This document shows, piece after piece, positions 17,061 to 25,653 of a DNA stretch of 64,000 nucleotides (the stretch's first letter is position 1; every line of letters begins with the position of its first letter). A program made the position numbers and the translations under genes. The notes under the pieces are model-generated. The model was not told where the DNA came from, did not search any database, and saw nothing but the letters and a program-made list of their open reading frames with translations. Origin of the DNA: Streptomyces amritsarensis (lineage in GTDB: Bacteria; Actinomycetota; Actinomycetes; Streptomycetales; Streptomycetaceae); NCBI RefSeq assembly GCF_001953875.1, contig NZ_MQUR01000019.1, positions 27,749 to 91,748 on the forward strand, given 5' to 3'.

Positions 17061-18613
17061 TGGCACGGCGCAGGAGCCGGCGACCGGGCGGGCGCCGGCC
17101 CTGGTCGCTGCGGACCCGGCTCGTCGTCTCGGCGGTGGCCCTGATCGCCGTCGTGGGAGCGGCCATCGGCACCGTCACCACCCTCGCGCTGCGCTCGTAC
17201 CTGGTCACCCAGCTCGACGAGCAGCTGGACACGTCCATGAGGATGGCCGCCCGGGCACCCGGCGGGAAGGCGGCCCGGGAGAGCGGTGCGGGCTTCGTCA
17301 TGGCCCCCGGCAGCCCGCTGGACGCCGTGGGGATCCGGCTGGACCACAACGGCGCGGTCGTGGGCAGCGCCCGCAACACCCGCGGCGAGGCATGGTCGCC
17401 CGACCAGGTGCCGCCGTCCCTCACCGAAGCCCAGAGCACGGCCCTCGCCCGGGCCGCCGAGGAGGCCGCGCAGGGCTCGTCCGGCCGCGCCGTGGGCGCG
17501 GAGCTGCCGGGCCTGGGCACCTACCGGGTGCTCGCCTCACCGGACCGGACCGTCGTGCTGGCCTTCCCGCTCGGCGAGGTCGACTCCACCGTCCGCACCC
17601 TGGTGGGGGTCGAGGTCTGCGTCACCCTGGCCGGGCTGATCGCCGCCTCGCTCGCCGGGCAGGCCCTGGTCGGGGTAGCCCTGCGCCCGCTGCGCCGGGT
17701 CGCCGCCACCGCCACCCGGGTCTCCGAACTCCCCCTCCACAAGGGCGAGCCGGCGCTCCACGAACGGGTCCCGGACGCCGAGGCCGACCCCCGCACCGAG
17801 GTGGGCCAGGTCGGTGCCGCCCTCAACCGCATGCTCGGCCACGTCTCCTCCGCCCTCACCGCGCGCCAGCAGAGCGAGATGCGGGTACGGCAGTTCGTCG
17901 CCGACGCCAGCCACGAGCTGCGTACGCCACTTGCCTCCATCCGCGGCTACGCCGAACTCACGCGCCGCGGCCGTGAGGAGCCCGGCCCCGACACCCGGCA
18001 CGCCCTGGGCCGGATCGAGTCCGAGGCCACCCGGATGACCGGCCTGGTCGAGGACCTGCTCCTGCTGGCCCGGCTCGACGCGGGCCGCCCGCTGTCCACC
18101 GCCGACAGCGAAACCGATCTCGCCCCTCTCGTCATCGACGCCGTCAGCGACGCCCGGGCCGCCGGTCCCGACCACCACTGGCGCCTGAACCTGCCCGAGG
18201 AGCCCGCGCCCGTACGCGCCGACGCGGCCCGCATCCAGCAGGTCCTGGTGAACCTGCTCGCCAACGCCCGTACCCACACACCGCCCGGCACGACCGTCAC
18301 CGCCCATGTTTCACGTGAAACATCCGCCGTCCGGCTGCGCATCGAGGACGACGGGCCCGGCATCCCACCCGACCTTCTCCCCCGCGTCTTCGAGCGCTTC
18401 GCACGCGGGGACGCCTCCCGCTCCCGGGCCGCCGGTTCCACCGGCCTCGGGCTGGCCATCGTCCAGGCCGTGGTGACGGCCCACGGCGGGAGCGTCGGCG
18501 TGCAGAGTGCGCCGGGGCGGACCTGCTTCGAGGTCGTCCTGCCCCTCGTGGGGGCCGCCGGAGCACCGGTGCCGGACTCACAGACGGGCCACAGGCTCAC
18601 CACACTGAGGTGA
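17060..18613 (+). CDS. Sensor histidine kinase (HisKA/HATPase_c) containing a parS site
   Basis: A 517-residue membrane kinase. Positively charged N-terminus, TM1 about 20-45, an extracytoplasmic sensor, TM2 about 185-210, HAMP, then DHp with phospho-acceptor His285 (DASHELRTPLASIRGY). The ATPase has an intact N-box (QVLVNLLANART), DDGPGI, and STGLGLAIV. All catalytic boxes are intact, unlike the PAS protein at 7446. GTG start overlaps the regulator stop. A perfect parS (18307-18322) lies within codons 416-421, encoding VSRET between the N and G1 boxes. Confidence 0.93.
   Translation: MARRRSRRPGGRRPWSLRTRLVVSAVALIAVVGAAIGTVTTLALRSYLVTQLDEQLDTSMRMAARAPGGKAARESGAGFVMAPGSPLDAVGIRLDHNGAVVGSARNTRGEAWSPDQVPPSLTEAQSTALARAAEEAAQGSSGRAVGAELPGLGTYRVLASPDRTVVLAFPLGEVDSTVRTLVGVEVCVTLAGLIAASLAGQALVGVALRPLRRVAATATRVSELPLHKGEPALHERVPDAEADPRTEVGQVGAALNRMLGHVSSALTARQQSEMRVRQFVADASHELRTPLASIRGYAELTRRGREEPGPDTRHALGRIESEATRMTGLVEDLLLLARLDAGRPLSTADSETDLAPLVIDAVSDARAAGPDHHWRLNLPEEPAPVRADAARIQQVLVNLLANARTHTPPGTTVTAHVSRETSAVRLRIEDDGPGIPPDLLPRVFERFARGDASRSRAAGSTGLGLAIVQAVVTAHGGSVGVQSAPGRTCFEVVLPLVGAAGAPVPDSQTGHRLTTLR
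18307..18322. promoter_or_regulatory. parS: Intragenic parS site
   Basis: A perfect TGTTTCACGTGAAACA inside the ATPase domain of the sensor kinase gene. It is 13.2 kb from the parS pair at 5043-5080. Confidence 0.92.
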
Positions 18614-18638
18614 CAGGCGGCTCCGCGAGTGTCGGAGC

Positions 18639-19919
18639 ATGCCAACCGACACCTCTCCCGGAGCCCTTCCGGCACGGGCGCCCCTCGCGCCCGTGCCCGG
18701 CGAGCCCGTCCTCGACGTGGTGATCCCGGTCTTCAACGAGGAGAAGGACCTCGGGCCGTGCGTGCGCCGCCTGCACGAGCACCTCACCCGGACCTTCCCC
18801 TACCCCTTCCGGATCACGGTCGCCGACAACGCGAGCACCGACCGCACCCCCGAGGTCGCAGCCGGGCTCGCCGCGGCTCTGGACGGCGTCCGCAGCACCC
18901 GCCTGGAGGAGAAGGGCCGGGGCAGGGCCCTGCGAACGGTCTGGTCCGGGTCCGACGCCCCCGTCCTCGCCTACATGGACGTGGACCTCTCCACCGACCT
19001 GAACGCGCTGCTGCCGCTGGTCGCCCCCCTGATCTCCGGCCACTCCGACCTCGCCATCGGCACCCGCCTGGCCCGCTCCTCGCGGGTCGTACGGGGAGCC
19101 AAGCGGGAGTTCGTCTCCCGCGCCTACAACCTCCTGCTGCGGTCCTCCCTCGCCGCCCGGTTCAGCGACGCCCAGTGCGGCTTCAAGGCCATCCGGCGCG
19201 AGGTCGCCGAGCGACTGCTGCCGCTGGTGGAGGACACGGGCTGGTTCTTCGACACCGAACTGCTCGTGCTCGCCGAACGGGCCGGGCTGCGGATCCACGA
19301 AGTGCCCGTGGACTGGGTCGACGACCCCGACTCCACCGTGCACATCGTCAGGACCGCCACCGAGGACCTCAAGGGTGTCTGGCGCGTGGGCCGGGCGCTG
19401 GCCGTCGGAGCGCTCCCGCTCGACCGGCTCGCCCGCCCCTTCGGCGACGATCCGCGCGACCGCACCGCGGTTCCCGGGGTGGACGGCGGACTGGCCCGCC
19501 AGCTCATCGGATTCTGCACCGTCGGGGTCCTCTCCACCCTGCTCTACCTGGCGCTGTACTCCGCCCTCCGGAGCGGGTCCGGCCCCCAACTCGCCAACGG
19601 CACAGCCCTGCTGCTCTCCGCCGTGGCCAACACGGCGGCCAACCGCCGGCTCACCTTCGGCGTCCGCGGCAGGGAGCGCGCCGTACGCCACCAGGCCCAG
19701 GGACTGGTGGTCTTCGGTATCGGGCTGGCCCTCACCAGCGGGTCCCTCGCCGCCCTCGCGGCGGCCACCCCGCATCCCGCGCACGCGACCGAGCTGGCCG
19801 TCCTGATCACCGCGAACCTCGCAGCCACCGTGCTGCGCTTCCTGCTCCTGCGCGCCTGGGTCTTCCCCGAGCGACGCGGCACCCATGCCCGCACATCCAC
19901 ATCCAAGGAGGGCCGATGA
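18639..19919 (+). CDS. Family 2 glycosyltransferase fused to GtrA-like membrane domain
   Basis: A 426-residue protein. GT2 domain about 25-250, of dolichyl/polyprenyl-phosphate sugar synthase type (VVIPVFNEEKDL, VADNASTDRT, DVDLSTD). After a linker comes a GtrA-like domain with four membrane helices (about 290-415). Expected to transfer a sugar from a nucleotide donor to polyprenyl phosphate on the cytoplasmic face and assist flipping. It is 25 nt after the kinase gene and overlaps the GT39-like gene (ATGA). The two would make a donor-synthesis and donor-use pair. Confidence 0.88.
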   Translation: MPTDTSPGALPARAPLAPVPGEPVLDVVIPVFNEEKDLGPCVRRLHEHLTRTFPYPFRITVADNASTDRTPEVAAGLAAALDGVRSTRLEEKGRGRALRTVWSGSDAPVLAYMDVDLSTDLNALLPLVAPLISGHSDLAIGTRLARSSRVVRGAKREFVSRAYNLLLRSSLAARFSDAQCGFKAIRREVAERLLPLVEDTGWFFDTELLVLAERAGLRIHEVPVDWVDDPDSTVHIVRTATEDLKGVWRVGRALAVGALPLDRLARPFGDDPRDRTAVPGVDGGLARQLIGFCTVGVLSTLLYLALYSALRSGSGPQLANGTALLLSAVANTAANRRLTFGVRGRERAVRHQAQGLVVFGIGLALTSGSLAALAAATPHPAHATELAVLITANLAATVLRFLLLRAWVFPERRGTHARTSTSKEGR

Positions 19920-22129
19920 CCACGGCTGCACTCCCGCTCTTCCCGGCCGCCGTGGCCGGCTCCGATACCGCCAGGCCCCGCTGGGAACGGCCCGCCCTCG
20001 CCGGGCTGCTGATCGCCACCGCCGCCCTGCTCCTGTGGAACTTGGACGCCTCCGGCTACGCGAACTCCTTCTACTCGGCCGCGGTACAGGCCGGCAGCGA
20101 GAGCTGGAAGGCCTTCTTCTTCGGCTCCTCCGACGCGGGCAACTCCATCACCGTCGACAAGCCCCCGGCCGCCCTGTGGCCGATGATGCTCTCGGTCCGG
20201 CTGTTCGGACTGGGCTCCTGGCAGATCCTCGTCCCGCAGGCCCTGATGGGGGTGGCGACCACCGGCGTGCTGTACGCCGCCGTACGCCGCCAGTTCGGGC
20301 CGGGAGCCGCGCTGCTGAGCGGCGCCGCCTTCGCGCTGACACCCGTCGCAGCGCTGATGTTCCGCTTCAACAACCCCGACGCGCTGCTGACCCTGCTGCT
20401 CACCGTCACCGTGTACTGCCTGCTGCGGGCCCTCGAAGGAGCGCACACCCGCTGGCTGGTCTGGGCCGGGGTCGCGGTCGGCTTCGCCTTCCTGACCAAG
20501 ACCTTGCAGGCCTTCGTCATCCTTCCGCCGCTCGCCGTGCTGTACGCCGTCTGCGCGCCCACCGGGCTGCGCCGCAGGCTCGGCCAGCTGCTGCTCGCAG
20601 GCGGCGCCATGGTGGTGGCGGGCGGCTGGTGGGTCGCCGTCGTCGAACTGTGGCCCGCCTCCTCCCGCCCGTACATCGGCGGCTCGCAGAACAACTCCTT
20701 CCTGGAGCTGACCCTCGGCTACAACGGCCTCGGCAGGATCAACGGCAATGAGACCGGGAGCGTCGGCGGCGGAGCGGGTGGCCCCGGCGGCGCCGGCGGC
20801 GGACGGTGGGGAGAGAGCGGGATCGACCGGCTCTTCGCGGGCAACATCGGCGGGCAGATCTCCTGGCTGCTGCCGGCGGCCCTGGTGCTGCTCGTGGCCG
20901 GCCTGGTGATCACCTGGCGGGCCCGCCGTGCCACCGACTCGGTGGACGGCATGGCGCGCGCCGCCTTCCTGGCCTGGGGCGGCTCGCTGCTGATCACCGC
21001 GGTGGTCTTCAGCTACATGCAGGGCATCTTCCATGAGTACTACACCGTGGCGCTGGCGCCTTTCGTGGCCGCGCTGGTCGGCATGGGCACCGCCGTGCTG
21101 TGGGAGGAACGCGGCAGCACGCCGGCCGCCGTCACCCTCTCCGGCACGCTTGCCCTGACGGGGATCTGGTCGTACGTCCTGCTCGGCCGTGCCACCGGCT
21201 ACCTGCCGTGGCTGCGCTGGGCGGTGCTGGTGGGCGGGCTGCTCGCCGCGGTCGCGCTGCCGTTCGCGGGGCGGGCCGGCCGGCGCATGCTGCGGGCCAC
21301 CGCGGGGCTCGGAGTGGCGGCGGCCCTGGCCGGGCCGTTCGCGTACTGCATGACCACCGTGAGCACCGGCCACACCGGCTCCATCGTGACCGCCGGTCCG
21401 GCGGTGGCGGGAGGCCGGGGCGGCCCCGGTGGGATGGCCGGCGGCCCGGGCGGCTTCGGCGAGATGCGGCCGGGCGGCCAGAACGGCGCCCCGGGCGGCG
21501 GCCCGGGCGGCGGCCCGGGCGGCCGAGACAGCGCCGGTACGCGGCCGGGCGGCGGGCAGCAGTTCGGTGGCGCCCTGCCGCCGGGCGTCCTGCCGCCGGG
21601 CCAGGGCCAGGGACAGGGCCAGGGACGGGGCCAGGCCGGCATGCCTGGCGTGGACGGCCGAGGGGCCGAGGGGCCGGGGGGCTTTCCCGGCGGCATGGCG
21701 GGGGGCCCGGGCGGCGCCGGCGGCCTGCTCAACGGCGCCCGGGTCGGAGCCGAGGCCAAGGCGGCCCTTACGGCCGACGCCGACGCCTACACCTGGGCGG
21801 CGGCGGCCATCGGCTCCCAGAACGCCGCGAGTTACCAGCTCGCTTCCGGCGTGCCCGTCATGCCGATCGGCGGCTTCAACGGCAGCGACCCCTCGCCGAC
21901 CCTGGCGCAGTTCAAGGAGTACGTGAGGGACGGGAAGATCCACTGGTTCATCGGGCAGGCCGGCACCACCGCGGGTGGCGGCGAGGACGGCGGACGCCGC
22001 GGCGGCGGTGGGCCCGGAGGCCCGGGCGGTGGCACCAGCACGGAGATCGAGAACTGGGTCAAGGCCACGTTCAAGGAGTCCGCGGTCGGCGGAGCCACCT
22101 TCTACGACCTGACGACCCCGACGGCCTGA
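19916..22129 (+). CDS. GT39/ArnT-like membrane glycosyltransferase with Gly-rich extracytoplasmic tail
   Basis: A 737-residue polytopic protein. The first luminal loop carries the family acidic residue (LWNLDASGYANSFYSAAV), then ITVDKPPAALWPMML, then about ten further helices to residue about 480. A Gly/Pro/Gln-rich low-complexity segment follows (about 490-620, including repeated GQ and GGPGG units), then a globular C-terminal domain (ADADAYTWAAAAIGSQNAASYQLASG). Predicted to move sugar from polyprenyl phosphate to a protein or wall acceptor outside the membrane. The substrate is unknown. Coupled to the GT2-GtrA gene; regulation by the upstream two-component pair is inferred. Confidence 0.87.
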   Translation: MTTAALPLFPAAVAGSDTARPRWERPALAGLLIATAALLLWNLDASGYANSFYSAAVQAGSESWKAFFFGSSDAGNSITVDKPPAALWPMMLSVRLFGLGSWQILVPQALMGVATTGVLYAAVRRQFGPGAALLSGAAFALTPVAALMFRFNNPDALLTLLLTVTVYCLLRALEGAHTRWLVWAGVAVGFAFLTKTLQAFVILPPLAVLYAVCAPTGLRRRLGQLLLAGGAMVVAGGWWVAVVELWPASSRPYIGGSQNNSFLELTLGYNGLGRINGNETGSVGGGAGGPGGAGGGRWGESGIDRLFAGNIGGQISWLLPAALVLLVAGLVITWRARRATDSVDGMARAAFLAWGGSLLITAVVFSYMQGIFHEYYTVALAPFVAALVGMGTAVLWEERGSTPAAVTLSGTLALTGIWSYVLLGRATGYLPWLRWAVLVGGLLAAVALPFAGRAGRRMLRATAGLGVAAALAGPFAYCMTTVSTGHTGSIVTAGPAVAGGRGGPGGMAGGPGGFGEMRPGGQNGAPGGGPGGGPGGRDSAGTRPGGGQQFGGALPPGVLPPGQGQGQGQGRGQAGMPGVDGRGAEGPGGFPGGMAGGPGGAGGLLNGARVGAEAKAALTADADAYTWAAAAIGSQNAASYQLASGVPVMPIGGFNGSDPSPTLAQFKEYVRDGKIHWFIGQAGTTAGGGEDGGRRGGGGPGGPGGGTSTEIENWVKATFKESAVGGATFYDLTTPTA

Positions 22130-22200
22130 CCCCCGCGTCACAGCCTGGCCCCGCGTAACGTTCCGACCTCGCGCCGCGCCCCGGTCTCGCAGCACCGGAC

Positions 22201-22240
22201 CCGATCGGTCGGACACCCCAGAGGGTCTCCGACCGATCGG
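22201..22240. repeat. 13-bp perfect inverted repeat upstream of tetR gene
   Basis: CCGATCGGTCGGA at 22201-22213 and its exact complement TCCGACCGATCGG at 22228-22240, with a 14-bp spacer. Each arm itself contains the palindrome CCGATCGG. It lies 85 nt before the TetR-family gene and 72 nt after the glycosyltransferase stop. It may be a TetR operator pair or a terminator. Confidence 0.6.
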
Positions 22241-22324
22241 CTCGCAACGCCCGGCCCACCCCCTAGCATCAAGGGGCGGACCGGGCATTCCGGGCTGGTC
22301 CAGCCGTCGCGAGGAGGCGCCTGC

Positions 22325-22984
22325 ATGGTGACCGCGGCCGATCCGGGCGAGACCCGGACCAGCGTGTGGCTGGTGGCCAGGCCCGCCCCGCCCGGCAGAC
22401 GTCGCACCGAGGCACCTTCCGGGCTCGACCGGGACCGGATCACCACCGCCACCGTCCGGCTGCTCGACGCCGACGGGCTCGCCCGGTTCTCGATGCGGCG
22501 GCTGGCCGCCGGACTCGGCGTCACCGCGATGTCCCTGTACTGGTACGTGGACACCAAGCACGATCTGCTCGAACTGGCCCTGGACCGGGCCTTGGGCGAG
22601 TCGGCCCCGCAGCCCGCCCCGCCCGCCCCGCCCGCCCCGCCCACCCGCGCCGCCCAGCCCGGGGCCGACAGGGCGGGCTGGCCGGGCGGGCTGCGGGAAC
22701 TGGCCCGGGGCTACCGGCGGATGCTGGCGGACCACCCTTGGGTGGCTCCGCTCAGCGCGGCCTACCCCAACATCGGCCCGCACGCGCGGGCCTTCGACGC
22801 CGCCCTCCAGCGGCTGATGGACGACACCGGCCTGGTGGGCGCCGCCCGGACCGGCGCGCACCTGGCCGTCCGGCAGTTCCTGAACGGCTGCGGGGGCGCG
22901 GTCCGGCGGACTCCCGAGGACGACTTCTGCCTGGCGCTCGACGTCCTGATCGCGGGCATCGAGGCCAAGGCCGCCGCTGCCTGA
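22325..22984 (+). CDS. TetR/AcrR family transcriptional regulator
   Basis: A 219-residue protein. N-terminal HTH at about residues 35-85 (RDRITTATVRLLDADGLARFSMRRLAAGLGVTAMSLYWYVDTK spread across it) and a TetR_C ligand-binding part after a Pro/Ala-rich insert (residues 95-115). ATG start preceded by GAGGAG. No co-directional neighbour; it converges on the DHA2 exporter. Its target may be its own promoter through the inverted repeat at 22201-22240. Confidence 0.9.
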   Translation: MVTAADPGETRTSVWLVARPAPPGRRRTEAPSGLDRDRITTATVRLLDADGLARFSMRRLAAGLGVTAMSLYWYVDTKHDLLELALDRALGESAPQPAPPAPPAPPTRAAQPGADRAGWPGGLRELARGYRRMLADHPWVAPLSAAYPNIGPHARAFDAALQRLMDDTGLVGAARTGAHLAVRQFLNGCGGAVRRTPEDDFCLALDVLIAGIEAKAAAA

Positions 22985-22991
22985 CCAGCCG

Positions 22992-23057
22992 AGCGCGGTG
23001 CGAACACCGTCCAAGCGCGGTGCGAACACCGTCCAACCACGGTGCGAGCACCGCCCG
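22992..23057. repeat. Three tandem 22-bp repeats
   Basis: Units at 22992-23013, 23014-23035 and 23036-23057. The first two are identical and the third diverged. Core GCGGTGCGAACACCG: each unit can form a CGGTG-CGAA-CACCG mini-hairpin. It lies in the gap between the convergent tetR and exporter genes. Confidence 0.8.
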
Positions 23058-23147
23058 AGCGCGGCCTGCGCGCGGGGCGTGAGCGGGCGGCCTGAGCACG
23101 AAGCCTGAGCGCGCGGCCTGAGCGCCGTCCCGCGGCCCGCACACGGT

Positions 23148-23181
23148 CTGAGCGCCGCCCGGACGACCGGGCGGCGCTCAG
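23148..23181. terminator. Bidirectional terminator between tetR and DHA2 exporter genes
   Basis: A perfect 15-bp stem (CTGAGCGCCGCCCGG and complement) with loop ACGA, between two convergent genes. Confidence 0.85.
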
Positions 23182-23194
23182 GGGTGCGGGGATC

Positions 23195-24835
23195 TCAGGC
23201 CTTGACGGCGGCGTCCGCGATGTCGCCGATCTTGGCGGTCCCGGCGGGCGGGGCAGCGTCCGATGCCGCCGCGGGGGTGTGCACCGAGGGCTTCGACTTC
23301 AGGGCGACCTCCTTGATGAACACCACCAGGACCAGTCCGAGGAGCGCGAACGGGGCGGCGTAGAGGAAGACGTCGCCGACGCCGTGCCCGTACGCGGACT
23401 CGATGACCTCGCGGATGGGCGCGGGCAGCTTGTCGAGGTCGGGGATCCCGCCGCCGGCGGTGCCGCTGTGGCCCATGGCCGCCGCTTTCGGGCCGAGGGC
23501 GGTGAGCCCGTCCTGGACGTAGTGCGTGACCCGGTGGGCCATGACCGCGCCGAGCGCGGAGACGCCCATGGCGCCGCCGAGGGAGCGGAAGAAGGTGACG
23601 ACCGAGCTGGCCGCGCCCAGGTCCTCGGGGGCCACCTGGTTCTGGGTGGCGAGGACCAGGTTCTGCATCATCATGCCGAGACCGAGGCCCGTCACCGCCA
23701 TGTAGACCGCGATGTGCCAGTACGGGGTGTCGTGGCGCAGGGTGCCGAGCAGGCCCATTCCGGCCGTCAGCAGCACACCGCCGGAGACGAGCCAGGCCTT
23801 CCACCTACCGGTCTTGGTGATCACCTGACCGGAAACGGTGGAGGAGACGAAGAGGCCGGCGATCATCGGAATCGTGAGGATTCCGGACATCGTGGGGGAC
23901 TCGCCACGGGCCAACTGGAAGAACTGGCTGAAAAACACGGTGCCCGAGAACATCGCGATGCCGACGAACAGCGACGCGGTGGAGGCGAGGGTGATGGTCT
24001 TGTTGCGGAACAGCCGCAGCGGGATGATCGGATCGCTCGCGCGGGACTCGACGAGGACGAAGAGCAGTCCCAGGACCACCGAGCCGCCCGTCATCGCCCA
24101 GGTCTGCCAGGAGATCCACTCGTAGGAGTCGCCGGCCTGGGTGACCCAGATCAGCAGCAGCGAGACGGCGGCGCTGATCAGGAAGGCGCCCAGCCAGTCG
24201 ACCTTGACGTCGCGCCGTACGACCGGCAGCCGCAGCGTCTTCTGGAGGACGATCAGCGCGATGATCGCGAAGGGCGCGCCGACGTAGAAGCACCAGCGCC
24301 AGCCCAGCCAGTCGGTGTCGGTGATCACGCCGCCCAGCAGCGGGCCGCCGACGGTGGCCACGGCGAAGACCGCGCCGAGGTAGCCGCTGTACCGGCCGCG
24401 CTCGCGGGGGGAGATCATGGCGGCCATCACGATCTGGGCGAGGGCCGAGAGGCCGCCGACGCCGATGCCCTGGACCACGCGGCAGGCGATGAGCGTGCCG
24501 GTGTTCTGGGACATGCCCGCGACCACGGAGCCGAGGACGTAGATCACCAGGGATATCTGGACCAGCAGCTTCTTGCTGAAGAGGTCGGACAGCTTGCCCC
24601 ACAGCGGGGTGGCCGCCGTCATGGACAGCAGCGCGGCGGTGACCACCCAGGTGTACGAGGACTGGGTGCCGCCGAGGTCGCTGATGATCTGGGGCAGGGC
24701 GTTGGAGACGATCGTGGAGGACAGGATCGCCACGAACATGCCGAGCATGAGCCCGGACAGCGCCTTCATGATCTGGGGATGGGTCATGTCCACGGACGTG
24801 GACACGGGGTCGGTGGTCGTCTCCGACGGGGCCAT
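23195..24835 (-). CDS. MFS drug transporter, DHA2 (EmrB/QacA) family
   Basis: A 546-residue, 14-helix major-facilitator exporter. Motif A-like LWGKLSDLFSKK follows TM2, and GVGGLSALAQIVMAAMISPRERGRY lies around TM4/5, typical of DHA2 proton-drug antiporters. The soluble C-terminal tail is Ala/Pro-rich. It lies 13 nt downstream of a MarR-family gene on the same strand. The standard arrangement is a MarR repressor relieved by the exported compound. The exported substrate cannot be read from sequence. Confidence 0.92.
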   Translation of the reverse strand: MAPSETTTDPVSTSVDMTHPQIMKALSGLMLGMFVAILSSTIVSNALPQIISDLGGTQSSYTWVVTAALLSMTAATPLWGKLSDLFSKKLLVQISLVIYVLGSVVAGMSQNTGTLIACRVVQGIGVGGLSALAQIVMAAMISPRERGRYSGYLGAVFAVATVGGPLLGGVITDTDWLGWRWCFYVGAPFAIIALIVLQKTLRLPVVRRDVKVDWLGAFLISAAVSLLLIWVTQAGDSYEWISWQTWAMTGGSVVLGLLFVLVESRASDPIIPLRLFRNKTITLASTASLFVGIAMFSGTVFFSQFFQLARGESPTMSGILTIPMIAGLFVSSTVSGQVITKTGRWKAWLVSGGVLLTAGMGLLGTLRHDTPYWHIAVYMAVTGLGLGMMMQNLVLATQNQVAPEDLGAASSVVTFFRSLGGAMGVSALGAVMAHRVTHYVQDGLTALGPKAAAMGHSGTAGGGIPDLDKLPAPIREVIESAYGHGVGDVFLYAAPFALLGLVLVVFIKEVALKSKPSVHTPAAASDAAPPAGTAKIGDIADAAVKA

Positions 24836-24848
24836 GTCTTTCCTTCCT

Positions 24849-25295
24849 CTAGAAGCTCGATCGGAGTCGGGCCAGCAGGGTGTTCAGTACCTCGATGTCC
24901 TGGGCGGACCAGTCGTGGAGGGCTCTCTCCAGCGCGGCCGTGTACCGGGCGCCGATCTCGGCGAGCAGGGCCCGTCCGGCCGGGGTGAGCCGCAGGATGC
25001 GGCAGCGTCCGTCGCCCGGGTCCGGTTCGCGCTCGATCCAACCGCGGGCGGTGATGTGGGTGACGTGCCGGCTGGTGACCGAGATGTCGACGGCCATGAG
25101 GTCGGCCAGCCGGCTCAGCCGCATCTCCCCGTGCCGGTCGAGCACGGTGAGCACGGCGGCGGCGCCGGGCGGGCAGTCCGGGGGCAGGTTGCGGGCGAGT
25201 TCGCGCTTGACGGCACCGATGCCGGTCAGCCGGCGGGCCAGCTCCTCGTGCGGAGTGGTCGGCGTTGTCTGTGTCGGCACCGGGCGGCTCCCCAT
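24849..25295 (-). CDS. MarR family repressor of the adjacent exporter
   Basis: A winged-HTH MarR protein of 148 residues from the chosen ATG 25295. An in-frame ATG at 25316 would add seven residues. HTH core: EMRLSRLADLMAVDISVTSRHVTHITARGWIEREPDPGDGR, spanning recognition helix and wing. I chose 25295 because the best promoter (TTGCCT-18-TATGGT, reading leftward) places the transcript start near 25305, inside the longer form. Two TTGC-N5-GCAA sites overlap that promoter, so the gene is probably autorepressed together with the exporter. Confidence 0.85.
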   Translation of the reverse strand: MGSRPVPTQTTPTTPHEELARRLTGIGAVKRELARNLPPDCPPGAAAVLTVLDRHGEMRLSRLADLMAVDISVTSRHVTHITARGWIEREPDPGDGRCRILRLTPAGRALLAEIGARYTAALERALHDWSAQDIEVLNTLLARLRSSF

Positions 25296-25299
25296 CTTG

Positions 25300-25341
25300 T
25301 TGCTTGAGGCAACCATAGAAGCAGGTGGTTGCTACAGGCAA
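25300..25341 (-). promoter_or_regulatory. MarR operator pair over the marR-exporter promoter
   Basis: TTGCTTGAGGCAA at 25300-25312 and TTGCTACAGGCAA at 25329-25341. Both fit the palindrome TTGC-N5-GCAA, with starts 29 bp apart. One covers the presumed -35 (TTGCCT on the minus strand), the other the -10/start region (TATGGT). Confidence 0.65.
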
Positions 25342-25398
25342 ATGAATCCGGGGGGTGGGGCGGTAAAGGAATCGGAAAACCGGCTAGGGTCCTGCTCC

Positions 25399-25638
25399 AT
25401 GGCTGAGAACCACAACTCACAGGTCCCCGAGGGCAACTACGACCCGGCGGGCAGCACCCAGATGTTCCGGGCCTTCGTCGAGGAGGCCGCACCGGCCCGG
25501 CAGGCCGGCCCGGGCTCGCGCCAGCAGCGCCGCGCCGAGCAGGAGGCGTCCAAGTCGTCCGGCCCGGCTGTGAAGGCGGGGCTGGTCCTCGCGCTCGTGC
25601 TCGTGATCGGTGCGGCCGCCTGGGTCGTCCTGCGCTGA
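25399..25638 (+). CDS. Small tail-anchored membrane protein
   Basis: A 79-residue conserved-looking Streptomyces protein. It has a polar, glutamine/arginine-rich N-terminal 55 residues (including QQRRAEQEASK) and one C-terminal membrane helix (AGLVLALVLVIGAAAWVVL) ending in Arg. There is no signal peptide, so it is probably N-in with a C-terminal anchor. Function unknown. TAGGGT at 25385-25390 could be its -10 element, giving a very short leader. Convergent with the lipoprotein at 25654. Confidence 0.75.
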   Translation: MAENHNSQVPEGNYDPAGSTQMFRAFVEEAAPARQAGPGSRQQRRAEQEASKSSGPAVKAGLVLALVLVIGAAAWVVLR

Positions 25639-25653
25639 CACCGCCGGGGCGGG

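Noticed and set aside
21590..21640. Short GGGCCAGGGACA-type repeats that could suggest a CRISPR-like or minisatellite array
   Set aside because: In frame they encode the Gln/Gly low-complexity linker of the GT39-like protein.
18629..22129. 1166-codon open frame running through both glycosyltransferase genes
   Set aside because: Only its second part (from 19916) shows protein-like sequence; the first part is Arg/Pro/Gly-rich antiframe translation over the GT2 gene.
19544..23029. 1161-codon minus-strand frame opposite the glycosyltransferases
   Set aside because: Low-complexity Gly/Arg/His composition from reading the complement of a high-GC gene; no domain, no ribosome site.
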